From Deltaproteobacteria bacterium (GTDB lineage: Bacteria > Lernaellota > Lernaellaia > JACKCT01), in assembly GCA_020633895.1 (NCBI GenBank), contig JACKCT010000019.1, positions 1-30,721 on the forward strand: a stretch of 30,721 nucleotides of DNA, read 5' to 3'. How positions within the stretch are numbered: position 1 is the stretch's first letter; each line of letters begins with the position of its first letter. Below, in pieces: positions 7,004 to 14,844 of this stretch. The notes beneath the pieces are model-generated. The model saw nothing but the letters and a program-made list of their open reading frames with translations, made no database searches and was not told the origin of the DNA. The position numbers were made by a program, and so were the translations under genes.

Positions 7004-8525
7004 TCGAAACAGGCGCCTTGAGGTTGAAGAACCGTCGGAACATATTCCACGACAGTTCGCCGCGGCGGAGCATGGACAGGCCGAGCATGCCGAGTTTGAA
7101 GAAGTTGGCGGTTTCGGACAGGACGATGGCGGGCCAGGGGTGCTCGCGCAGGTAGGGCTGCGTGCCCATCCAGCGGATCAGCGATTTGGGCACAAACGAT
7201 TTGCTGGTCAGGTGGTAGAGAGCGATGAACAGCCGGTCGAAGGCCGGGCGGTCCATCGTCTGGTCGACACGAAACTGCGTGAGGGTCTTGTCGCAGACCC
7301 CGGCCACGTCGTTTTCGGTCACAAGGCCCTTGGACAGGTAGTAATTCGTCAATTCCGTCCCCGGCCAGAGATTGAGCGAGAACGAATAGAGGTCGAACGG
7401 GCGGTGCATCGCGAGGAGAAGGTCGAGCAGATCCTCGCTGTCTTTTTGCGTCGTCTCCGGGATGTCCAAGATAATCTGATACCCCGCGCGCACCTTGTGC
7501 TTCGTCAAAATGCGCGAAACTTCCACCAGGCGCTCGTGCGTGTGGTAGCGGCCGAAGAGGCGGCGGTTGACGTCTTCCGACGCCTGGATGCCCATGAGTA
7601 CGTGGTCCAGGCCCGCGTCCTTCAGGCGCGCGATGTCCTCGTCCTTGATGACGCGCGGGTCGGAGAGGATCTCGAACGGCAGGCCGATCTCCCGCTTGTA
7701 GGCCTCGGCGAATTCGGCGACCCACGCGCTCTTCACCGGGAACAACTCATCGTCGAAACGCACGCGCACCAGGTTCTTGAAATGCTCGCGGGCATATTTG
7801 AGCTCGGCAATGACGTTGTCCACCGACCGGACGCGGAAGTATTGCCCCTTGTCCTTGTAGATCTGCCGGTAGATGTTCACGTCGCAGAATTTGCAGTCGA
7901 AGGCGCAGCCCCGGGAGGAGAGCATCAGGTAAACGCTCTCGTTCAGGCACGGGTCGCCCTTGGAAAAACGCTTGCCGTCGATGACCCATTTGTCGTCGGT
8001 GCTGTGATAGTCGCGAAACGGCACACGGTCCAGATTGTCGACCAGCTCACCGATGGGGTTGCGGTGAATCGTGCCGCCCTTGTTGACCCAAAGGCCGGGG
8101 ATGTCCGTCGTGTCCTCGCCCGCTTCGAGCCGGCGGCAGAGTTCGACGATCGTGTCCTCCGCCTCACCGACGGCCAGATAATCGCAATCATGGATGCACA
8201 CCTCCCGGTCGAAGGAGATGTGCGCCCCGCCCCAGATGACCGGCAGACCCAACTCCTGCTGGATCATCCGCGTGAACTGCCGTCCGACGCGCAGGTACGC
8301 CCCGGCGCGGATGGACATGCCGACCAGGCCGATCCCCTGCTCGCGCAGAACACCCATCATCCGGGAGATTTCCAGGTCGGTGGGCTCTTCGAAATGGTGG
8401 TGGAGGTAGTCCTTGAAGTAGATCTCGTGGACCTCGTAACCCGCGTTGCGCAACACGGACGCGATCAGGCGCGTGCCGTTGTTCTCGAACACGTAGAGCG
8501 ATATGAGCGCGATCTTCAGACGCAC
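6999..8525 (-). CDS. B12-binding-domain radical SAM protein
   Basis: A 508-residue protein. The N-terminal 150 residues have a cobalamin-binding-type Rossmann layout (LKIALISLYVFENNG at the start; GLVGMSIRAGAYLRVG; LPVIWGGAHISF; CDYLAVGEAEDTIVELCRRL), although I do not see the DxHxxG ligand motif, so any B12 would bind base-off without that His. The radical SAM motif is SRGCAFDCKFCDVNIY near residues 200-215, with elp3-like features after it (VRFDDELFP, LPFEILSDPRVI, HVLMGIQASEDVNRR). The C-terminal region is family-specific. I prefer the GTG at 8525, which has GCGAGG at good spacing and lies directly before the first beta strand; another GTG at 8567 would add 14 residues without a visible ribosome-binding site. 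Substrate unknown; relatives methylate or rearrange unactivated carbons. Confidence 0.85.
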   Translation of the reverse strand: MRLKIALISLYVFENNGTRLIASVLRNAGYEVHEIYFKDYLHHHFEEPTDLEISRMMGVLREQGIGLVGMSIRAGAYLRVGRQFTRMIQQELGLPVIWGGAHISFDREVCIHDCDYLAVGEAEDTIVELCRRLEAGEDTTDIPGLWVNKGGTIHRNPIGELVDNLDRVPFRDYHSTDDKWVIDGKRFSKGDPCLNESVYLMLSSRGCAFDCKFCDVNIYRQIYKDKGQYFRVRSVDNVIAELKYAREHFKNLVRVRFDDELFPVKSAWVAEFAEAYKREIGLPFEILSDPRVIKDEDIARLKDAGLDHVLMGIQASEDVNRRLFGRYHTHERLVEVSRILTKHKVRAGYQIILDIPETTQKDSEDLLDLLLAMHRPFDLYSFSLNLWPGTELTNYYLSKGLVTENDVAGVCDKTLTQFRVDQTMDRPAFDRLFIALYHLTSKSFVPKSLIRWMGTQPYLREHPWPAIVLSETANFFKLGMLGLSMLRRGELSWNMFRRFFNLKAPVSI

Positions 8526-8677
8526 ATCGGGCCTCGCGAGTCGATTCAAGACGTCGAATGCTAGCACAATTGGGAATTTGCGCGATTAATCCAGGTCAAG
8601 TGTGTGGGGCAGATTGCGATGGGGAGGCGCAACGGTGAGGGGGCGAACAGTTTGGGGCGGCCAAGACGGTGGACCGA

Positions 8678-8725
8678 TCAGAGCCGCGCACGGCTTGCCT
8701 CGCCGAAGCCTTGGCGAAGGCGGGT
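8678..8725 (+). repeat. 48-bp direct repeat, copy 5 of the interspersed family (extended form)
   Basis: Starts with TCAGAGCCGCGC and ends with AGCCTTGGCGAAGGCGGGT. It aligns without gaps to 30673-30720 at 42 of 48 positions, and the last 19 bases are identical. Two forms therefore exist: the GGGAGCGG hairpin form and this GCCTTGGCGAAGGC form, which has its own small palindrome. Confidence 0.75.
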
Positions 8726-8786
8726 CATCAGCGGTTGGGTCCAGCCCGGTACGTCGATGGCGTCGTCAACGTGACGAACTTTATCG

Positions 8787-8820
8787 GACCTGACCCCTCC
8801 CTACCGGTCGGGGCTCTAAA
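8787..8820 (-). repeat. Interspersed palindromic repeat copy 6
   Basis: On the minus strand: TTTAGAGCCCCGACCGGTAG followed by GGAGGGGTCAGG. The stem arms are CCCC and GGGG where other copies have CCGC and GCGG, a compensatory change. It sits 34 bp after the purA stop codon in the same orientation as purA. Confidence 0.75.
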
Positions 8821-8854
8821 GGAAAAGTCGAAACTTTGCAGGAGCCTTTGCGAC

Positions 8855-10144
8855 CTAGTCGAAATACTCTTTCAGCGCGATCGTCTGATTGCGTCCCGGG
8901 CCGACGGAGATGATCGTGACCGGGATGCCGAGGAAGTCCTCGATGCGCGCCAGGTATTTTTTGGCGTTCTCGGGCAGGTCGTCGTAGCTGGTTAGTTCGC
9001 AGGTGCCGGCTTTCCAACCGGGAAGCGTTTCGTAGACGGGTGTGACCTTCGCCAGATTCTTGGCCTCGGCGGGCATTTCGTCGGAGACGACGCCGTCGAC
9101 CTCGTATCCGGTGCAGATCTTGATCTCGTCGAAATCGTCAAGCACGTCGAGTTTGGTAATCACCAAGTCGGTCAAATCCGAAAGCTGGGCGGCGTATTTG
9201 GTGATGACAAGGTCCAGCCAGCCGCAGCGGCGCTTGCGGCCGGTGGTGGTGCCGAACTCGTTGCCCACCTGGCCGAGTTTGGCGCCCAATTCGTCCGTCA
9301 ACTCGGTGGGAAACGGCCCCTCGCCCACGCGCGTGGTGTAGGCTTTGACGACGCCGTAGATCTTGTGGATGGATCGCGGCCCGACGCCCGCCCCCGTGCA
9401 TACCGCGCCCGAAACGCAGTTCGAGCTGGTGACGTAGGGATAGGTGCCGTGGTCGATGTCCAGCAGCGTGCCGTGGGCGCCTTCAAAGAGGACCTTGCGG
9501 CCGGCGCGTACGGCCTCGCCGATGAGCCGATAAGTGTTGCAAGCGTAGGGGCGCAGCTTTTCGGCGTACTCCCGGTATTCGGCGATGATCGACACCGGAT
9601 CCAGCGGCGAGGCGTTGTAAAAATCGAGCAGCGCGTTGTATTCGCCGATGGCGCAGTGGATGAAATCCGCCAGGGTGTCCGCCTCGACGAACTCCCCGAA
9701 ACGCAAGCCCGTGCGGCCCATCTTGGATTGATAGGCGGGGCCGATGCCCCGGCCGGTGGTGCCGATGCGTCGGTCGCCCTTGGCGGCGTCGGCGGCCCGG
9801 TCCAGGTCCATGTGCCAAGGCAGAATCACATGGGCGCGGCGGGAGATGCGCAGACTCGTCTCGCCGCCCAACAGGCCGCGATTTTTGAGCTCCGCGATTT
9901 CTTCGAGCAGCACGCGGGGGTTGATGACCACGCCGTCGCCGATCACGCAGTCCGTGCCTTCATGCAGCACGCCGGAAGGAATGTTGTGCAGCTTGGTGGC
10001 CTGGCCGTCCACGACGACCGTGTGGCCGGCGTTGTCGCCGCCCTGGTAACGCACCACCATATCGGCCTGCTGGGCGATCAGGTCCACGACCATGCCCTTG
10101 CCTTCGTCGCCCCACTGCGTTCCGACGATCACCACCGTCGACAT
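8855..10144 (-). CDS. purA: Adenylosuccinate synthase
   Basis: A 429-residue enzyme, full family length. It catalyses the GTP-dependent joining of IMP and aspartate, the first committed step to AMP, in the cytoplasm. The N-terminal P-loop GTQWGDEGKG holds the catalytic Asp, and GGDNAGHTVVV holds the catalytic His. IGTTGRGIGPAYQSKMGRTGLR, LFEGAHGTLLDIDHGTYPYVTSSN and TTTGRKRRCGWLD (aspartate/GTP-binding loop region) are all present. The lysine that usually follows GDEGKG is Met here, a mild deviation. ATG at 10144 with GCGGGGA upstream. It lies 237 bp after serA, and a weak terminator-like hairpin between them suggests mostly separate transcription. Confidence 0.97.
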   Translation of the reverse strand: MSTVVIVGTQWGDEGKGMVVDLIAQQADMVVRYQGGDNAGHTVVVDGQATKLHNIPSGVLHEGTDCVIGDGVVINPRVLLEEIAELKNRGLLGGETSLRISRRAHVILPWHMDLDRAADAAKGDRRIGTTGRGIGPAYQSKMGRTGLRFGEFVEADTLADFIHCAIGEYNALLDFYNASPLDPVSIIAEYREYAEKLRPYACNTYRLIGEAVRAGRKVLFEGAHGTLLDIDHGTYPYVTSSNCVSGAVCTGAGVGPRSIHKIYGVVKAYTTRVGEGPFPTELTDELGAKLGQVGNEFGTTTGRKRRCGWLDLVITKYAAQLSDLTDLVITKLDVLDDFDEIKICTGYEVDGVVSDEMPAEAKNLAKVTPVYETLPGWKAGTCELTSYDDLPENAKKYLARIEDFLGIPVTIISVGPGRNQTIALKEYFD

Positions 10145-10358
10145 ACGTCCCCGCTTTTCCGTAGACCGGAGAAATTGAACTCGTTTCCGTTAATGAGCCA
10201 GAAGATTGAATCGAGGCCCGACGCGCGATATTGGCAAAAAACCATCCACAGGTCTAGTGCGGCGGCATCCCCACAAACCGGCGAGCGCAGGATGTGGACC
10301 TGAGGGGGCCGCGCTCTCGCGTGAACGAATGTTCGAGAGAAGGTGCGCCTGTCGTCAG

Positions 10359-10380
10359 AAAAACCGCACGTCCGGGCGCG
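10359..10380 (-). terminator. Possible weak intrinsic terminator after serA
   Basis: Directly after the serA stop, the minus strand can fold CGCGC with GTGCG (five pairs, one G-U, six-base loop), followed by G and five T residues. The stem is short, so this is tentative. Confidence 0.4.
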
Positions 10381-10381
10381 C

Positions 10382-11968
10382 CTACAACTCCACCCGCTTC
10401 GCGGATTCGATTTTCGGATCGGATTCGAGCTTGGCGATGAGCTCGTCGGGGACGGCCTGGTCGGTTGTCACGAAGGTCATGGCCCGCTCGCCCTGCTGAT
10501 CGCGCGCCAGGCGCAGGTTGCCGATATTCACGCCGGCTTCGCCCAGCAGGGTGCCCACCAGACCCACGACACCCGGTTCGTCCTTATTACGGATGATGAG
10601 CACGTGGCCTTCGGGTTCGATGGACAGGATCTTGTCGTTGTAGCGCGTCAGGCTGATGCCCGAGGGGCCGAAGTTCACGCCGGACAAGCTGCGTTCGTCA
10701 CCGGAGGGGTACGTCACTTTGACGGTCAGCGAGCTGGTGAAGTCGTAGGCGTGCTTCTGGGAGATTTCCTGCACCGAAAGGCCGTGTTCCTCGGCGATGT
10801 GCCGGGCGTTGACGAAGTTCACGTCGTCGCCGGAGAAATGCTTGCCGAAGCCCTTGAGCACCGCCACGCCGATGGCGTCGGTGGACTGATCGTTCAGGTC
10901 GCCGCCGTAGATGATCGACAGCTTCTTGGGCAACTCGTGGGAAAGCTGGGCCTGCATCGCGCCCAGACGCTCGCCCAGGACGATGTACGGTCCGATCTGG
11001 GCCAGCACTTCCTTGGAAACCGAGGGCACGTTGACCGCGTTGGCGACCACGTCGTTGACCAGATAGTCGACCATCTGCTCGGCCACGGCGACGGCCACGT
11101 TGTCCTGGGCCTCGGCGGTGCTGGCGCCCAGGTGAGGCGTGACGACGACATCCTCGACGGCAAAGAGGGGATGCTCCGTCACCGGCTCGGTCGCGAACAC
11201 GTCCAACGCCGCCCCGGCCACCTGTCCGGATTTGAGCCCATCGAGCAGCGCCGCCTCGTCGACGATGCCGCCCCGCGCGCAATTGATGATGCGCACGCCC
11301 TTCTTCATCTTGGCGATGGTGTCCTTGTTAATCAGGTTCTCGGTCTCGGGCATCTTGGGCACGTGGATGGTGATGAAATCCGAGCGCTCGAAAAGCTCGT
11401 CGAGCTCGACCTTCTCCACGCCCAGCTTCTTGGCCTGATCGTCGGAGACGAAGGGATCGTAGGCGATCACGCGCATTTTGAGGCCCAGGCCCCGGTCGGC
11501 GACCACCCGGCCGATCTGCCCCAGACCCAGCACGCCCAGCGTCTTGCGGAAGATCTCGGTGCCCTGGAACTTGGATTTTTCCCACTTGCCGCCCTTGAGG
11601 CTGGCGCAGGCGGCGGGGATTTTGCGGGCCATGGAAAGCATCATGGCGATGGCGTGCTCGGCGGTGGTGACGGTGTTGCCGCCGGGCGTATTCATGACGC
11701 ACACGCCCTTCTTGGTCGCGGCCTTGAGGTCGACGTTGTCCACGCCGGTGCCGGCCCGGCCGACGACGCGCAGGTTGGTCGCCTTTTCCAGCAGTTCGGC
11801 GGTGACGGTGGTGCCCGATCGGATGGCCAGGCCGTGGTATTGGCCGATGATGCCGGCCAGTTCCTCGGCGGAGAGGCCGGGCTTGTAATCCACCTGAACG
11901 CCCTCGGCTTTTTCGAAAACTTCGAGACCGAGTTCGCTGAATTTGTCGCTGACCAGGATCTTATACAT
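10382..11968 (-). CDS. serA: D-3-phosphoglycerate dehydrogenase, long form with ACT domain
   Basis: A 528-residue enzyme that oxidises 3-phosphoglycerate to 3-phosphohydroxypyruvate with NAD, the first step of serine biosynthesis. The NAD-binding motif is GVLGLGQIGRVVADRG. INCARGGIVDEAAL and TPHLGASTAEAQDNVA carry the catalytic Arg and His, with the Glu between them. After the dehydrogenase core comes the intervening substrate-binding-type domain (from about residue 320) and a C-terminal ACT domain (VLIIRNKDEPGVVGLVGTLL...), a usual serine-feedback module. The ATG at 11968 has GGAAGG upstream; an earlier in-frame start at 12046 would lie inside the leader hairpin region. A good sigma70-type promoter lies at 12087-12115. 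Confidence 0.96.
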   Translation of the reverse strand: MYKILVSDKFSELGLEVFEKAEGVQVDYKPGLSAEELAGIIGQYHGLAIRSGTTVTAELLEKATNLRVVGRAGTGVDNVDLKAATKKGVCVMNTPGGNTVTTAEHAIAMMLSMARKIPAACASLKGGKWEKSKFQGTEIFRKTLGVLGLGQIGRVVADRGLGLKMRVIAYDPFVSDDQAKKLGVEKVELDELFERSDFITIHVPKMPETENLINKDTIAKMKKGVRIINCARGGIVDEAALLDGLKSGQVAGAALDVFATEPVTEHPLFAVEDVVVTPHLGASTAEAQDNVAVAVAEQMVDYLVNDVVANAVNVPSVSKEVLAQIGPYIVLGERLGAMQAQLSHELPKKLSIIYGGDLNDQSTDAIGVAVLKGFGKHFSGDDVNFVNARHIAEEHGLSVQEISQKHAYDFTSSLTVKVTYPSGDERSLSGVNFGPSGISLTRYNDKILSIEPEGHVLIIRNKDEPGVVGLVGTLLGEAGVNIGNLRLARDQQGERAMTFVTTDQAVPDELIAKLESDPKIESAKRVEL

Positions 11969-12054
11969 ATGACCTTCCGTCGGTGCGGATTTTTGGGCGC
12001 ATTTGAGGGGCGGGCGGGCGACGCGTGACGAGAACCCACCGCCCACGCAGCAAT

Positions 12055-12075
12055 GGCCGGCCCGAAAGACCGGCC
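12055..12075 (-). promoter_or_regulatory. GC-rich hairpin at the 5' end of the serA leader
   Basis: GGCCGG and CCGGCC arms separated by nine bases form a strong 6-bp hairpin within about 30 bases of the predicted serA transcription start. No T-tract follows, so it is a leader structure and not a terminator. Its function is unknown; RNA stability or attenuation are options. Confidence 0.35.
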
Positions 12076-12086
12076 AAGCCGCGCGA

Positions 12087-12115
12087 ACGATAATCGGGGC
12101 TCATGGGGCTGTCAA
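12087..12115 (-). promoter_or_regulatory. sigma70-type promoter for serA
   Basis: On the minus strand: a perfect -35 TTGACA (12110-12115), a 17-base spacer and a -10 TATCGT (12087-12092). Transcription would begin near 12080, giving a leader of about 110 bases before serA. Confidence 0.6.
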
Positions 12116-12150
12116 GGTGAGGTCGGCGGCAACACGGCCGGCCCGGATTG

Positions 12151-14787
12151 TCACTGCCCTTGCGTTCCGAAGGTGAAGAACCGAGCCAGGATTTCGTTCT
12201 CGTCTCCGGGGCGCGTTTCGTGGGGTTCGGATTCCCAGACCAAGGCGTAGTCCTCGCCGTTAAAGGCGATGGATGCCTGGGGAAAAAAATCTCCGAGCCA
12301 CGAGGTGGCCTGGATGTCCACGGCGATCGGCGTGCCGTCCGCGGCGTATTCGTTGACCAGATGCGTTTTGGAACTGGACTCGTTTCGCGTGATGACGAAC
12401 TTTCCGTCCGGCGCCACCGAAACGCGAGGGATGGTCGTCAAATAACCTTCGTTGTGGTCGGTGCGACCCACGTAGACCCGATCGCCGATGAAGTTCCCGT
12501 CCGCGCCGAAGCGTCGGACGTAGGCGTCGAAGCGCACGGCCCACGTCGCCACGCCGGAGCCGTCGGCGGCCAGGTCCAGATCGGCCATGGAAAGATCGTC
12601 GGTCGTCTCGTCGACCAGCACCCAAGCCGGGCCATCCACGTATCCGTCCGCGCCGATGCGCCGGGTCATGAGTCGCCGCCGCGCCGCCGTATCCAGGCCC
12701 GTCTGCTCGGCCCACACCACTTGGGCGTTGCCCAGGGCGTCGACAGCGACATTCAGTCCCGAGGCGAACGAGCGGTTGCCGGCGTAGTCCAGAATCGTCG
12801 CCACCGGACCGTAATAGGACGTCCACAGGTTGACGGTGCGTCCGCGCAATCGGGCGCGGAAGTTGTCGGTGGCGGTGGATTCGATCTCCCACCAGGCCAC
12901 GTAGCCCAGGCCCAGGGGGTTGACGTCGATCACCGCGCCGTGGGCCTCGCCGACCTTGGTCTTCGTCAGTTTCTTTGCGCGACCGTCGCGGCGACCGTTG
13001 GCGTCGTAAAATTGCAGGAAGACGTCCGACGAATCCCACCAGCCCAACGCCCAGTGACGCACCCATGCCACGGCAAAGCGGCCCAAGCCGTCGACGCCGA
13101 CCACCGGCGAGCGGTCCGCTCCCGCGCTGTCGGCCACAACGATGGGGTCGGACAATGCGGCGCCGTCGGTGTCGTAGATGCGGGCGTAGACCGTGCTGAC
13201 GTCCAGTTCCCAATAGTCATTGTCCCGTTCCTCCGACTGCCAGACGATCACCGTCTGCCCGTCGCCGTTCATCGCCACGCGGGGGTGGCCTTCTAGCGTT
13301 TGGGCGTCGTCCAGCGGATTAACCTGCACCTCACGCACGTCGACGCACATATTGTTCGACTCGTCGCAGTACAGATCTCCGCAAGTGTCCACGGAACCGC
13401 GCCGGCATCGGTGGAATTCGCAATAGTCGCCGGTCGTGCAGAAATACGCGTCGTCGCAGGAGGAAAAATCGTTCGCCAACACCGCCGTGCAGGCATCGCC
13501 GTCGCAATAGGCAACCTCACAGGGTTCGCGTTGGGGCCCGCACTGGATCTCGTTGCCGCAGTAGCCGGGGTAAAGAACCTCGATTTTGTTGTAGTAGACC
13601 AAGGCCCGGTAGCTCGCGCCGGAGATCGGACCACGCAGGCTGTAAGAGCTGCCATACGGGGGGCCATAGGTATCGCCGCCCCAATGGAAGGGGCCAAGGG
13701 CGTCGAAATTCGAATCAAATCTTTGCGAAACGGTCTTGTTGATGCCGTCGTGATACCAACGCAGGCCATACGTTCCGTCGTCTTCATATCGATGTAGAAA
13801 ATCGAAACCCCGGTTGTAGGTGAAGTCGCGACTGGGGCCGAACGCCTCACCCATGCGATGGTGAAGGCCGACCTGATTTCCGGCGTGATCCAGCCGAGCC
13901 ACCTCGATCCAGGCGCCGGGTTCGCCTTGCAGGTTCGTCCCTTTTTTCGGCCAGAACATTTCGTACAGTTCGAGCGATTCGTTGTAGAGCAGGCGGCCGT
14001 TAAAGATCCAGCGATTGGGGATGTCGATGAAATCGTACACCGACCGCTCGCCGATCGGTTGTTGATTCGCGTTGTAGAAGACGACGACCTCGCCCTCCAA
14101 CACGGCCCAGCCGCCGCCGTCGGGAACATATCCGAGAAGCTGTCCTCGTTCCTCATAAAAGGCGGGAGTCGCGACGCTGTACTCCGGCAGGCTGACCGCA
14201 CCGGTGTTGACGTTGAAATAGTTCGTGACGTAGCGAAGGGTCTTTTCGCCGTCGACGATGATCTGTTCGTGGGAATGCAGGCGGATTGTTGTGTCGTTTT
14301 CCACGCTGCCGTACAGAACGAACGGGTGGATCGCCACTTCGCGGGGGATCGAGATCAGATCGCCGATCGGCGTACCGTCGCGTTCATAGCGCTGGGCGAA
14401 ATACTGATAGGCGAAATTCTTTTCCCGCCAGAACAGCACGATGCGTCCGTCGGGCATGACGACAATGGACTCCAGATATCCCAGCTCGATATCCCGATCG
14501 TCGAGAAAAAACAGCGGCAGGAGTTTTTCGGACTCCGTATTCGTCCACTGAACCGCCATTTGTTTCTCGCCGGTCCCGCCTCGCAAGACCTTGAAGACGA
14601 AGCACCAATCCCCGTCGGCGTCGTTATAAGTGGCCCAGTATTCGTCGAGCTGCGCATCCACCGTGTTCTCGAAAATCGACTCGATTCGCGCCTGAGCCGC
14701 GGACGGCATCAGCAAAGCCAAAATCATTCCCATCGCGAGCCCAAGGCCGAATTGTCCGGCCAAGGATGACCTTCGATTCATGTTCAT
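12151..14787 (-). CDS. Large secreted repeat protein with 12-Cys linker (paralogue A)
   Basis: An 878-residue exported protein. The signal peptide includes GQFGLGLAMGMILALLMPSAAQA. Two halves made of WD/propeller-like beta repeats (pattern: xVAxDxxGxxVVxW...VYARxYDxxGxPL) flank a Cys-rich linker at about residues 410-481 containing 12 cysteines (for example CGNEIQC, CTTGDYCEFHRC, CDESNNMC). The C-terminal half is roughly half identical to paralogue B (14845-17457), including GAVIDVNPLGLGYVAWWE and the terminal ARFFTFG. Probably a beta-propeller surface protein; ligand and partner unknown. The ATG at 14787 has GGGGAGAA upstream. It is 57 bp downstream of paralogue B and likely in the same transcript. 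Confidence 0.85.
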   Translation of the reverse strand: MNMNRRSSLAGQFGLGLAMGMILALLMPSAAQARIESIFENTVDAQLDEYWATYNDADGDWCFVFKVLRGGTGEKQMAVQWTNTESEKLLPLFFLDDRDIELGYLESIVVMPDGRIVLFWREKNFAYQYFAQRYERDGTPIGDLISIPREVAIHPFVLYGSVENDTTIRLHSHEQIIVDGEKTLRYVTNYFNVNTGAVSLPEYSVATPAFYEERGQLLGYVPDGGGWAVLEGEVVVFYNANQQPIGERSVYDFIDIPNRWIFNGRLLYNESLELYEMFWPKKGTNLQGEPGAWIEVARLDHAGNQVGLHHRMGEAFGPSRDFTYNRGFDFLHRYEDDGTYGLRWYHDGINKTVSQRFDSNFDALGPFHWGGDTYGPPYGSSYSLRGPISGASYRALVYYNKIEVLYPGYCGNEIQCGPQREPCEVAYCDGDACTAVLANDFSSCDDAYFCTTGDYCEFHRCRRGSVDTCGDLYCDESNNMCVDVREVQVNPLDDAQTLEGHPRVAMNGDGQTVIVWQSEERDNDYWELDVSTVYARIYDTDGAALSDPIVVADSAGADRSPVVGVDGLGRFAVAWVRHWALGWWDSSDVFLQFYDANGRRDGRAKKLTKTKVGEAHGAVIDVNPLGLGYVAWWEIESTATDNFRARLRGRTVNLWTSYYGPVATILDYAGNRSFASGLNVAVDALGNAQVVWAEQTGLDTAARRRLMTRRIGADGYVDGPAWVLVDETTDDLSMADLDLAADGSGVATWAVRFDAYVRRFGADGNFIGDRVYVGRTDHNEGYLTTIPRVSVAPDGKFVITRNESSSKTHLVNEYAADGTPIAVDIQATSWLGDFFPQASIAFNGEDYALVWESEPHETRPGDENEILARFFTFGTQGQ

Positions 14788-14844
14788 TCAATTCTCCCCG
14801 ACGCCGGATTCGCGACGCCGCAATTCTTGGTTCCGGCCCCGGTC

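Larger units (their letters stand above)
8526..8854. other. Intergenic region between purA and the radical SAM gene
   Basis: About 330 bp with no supported gene. It contains two repeat copies in opposite orientations (8678-8725 plus; 8787-8820 minus). The left part, around 8590-8670, is purine-rich on the plus strand and shows no motif I can name. Confidence 0.6.

Noticed and set aside
6987-8564. 525-codon plus-strand frame over the B12-type radical SAM gene
   Set aside because: The minus strand carries clear CxxxCxxC and barrel motifs; the plus frame is antisense composition only.
8602-8995. Short plus-strand frames between the radical SAM gene and purA
   Set aside because: They read through repeat copies 5 and 6 and antisense purA.
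10223-10252. DnaA-box-like ATCCACA near purA
   Set aside because: Only a partial match, single copy, no AT-rich unwinding region or dnaA/dnaN neighbours.
10312-10342. Inverted repeat TCTCG...CGAGA between serA and purA
   Set aside because: Short, interrupted stem without a T-tract; likely chance in GC-rich DNA.
10343-12028. 561-codon plus-strand frame over serA
   Set aside because: The minus-strand product is an unmistakable full-length phosphoglycerate dehydrogenase.
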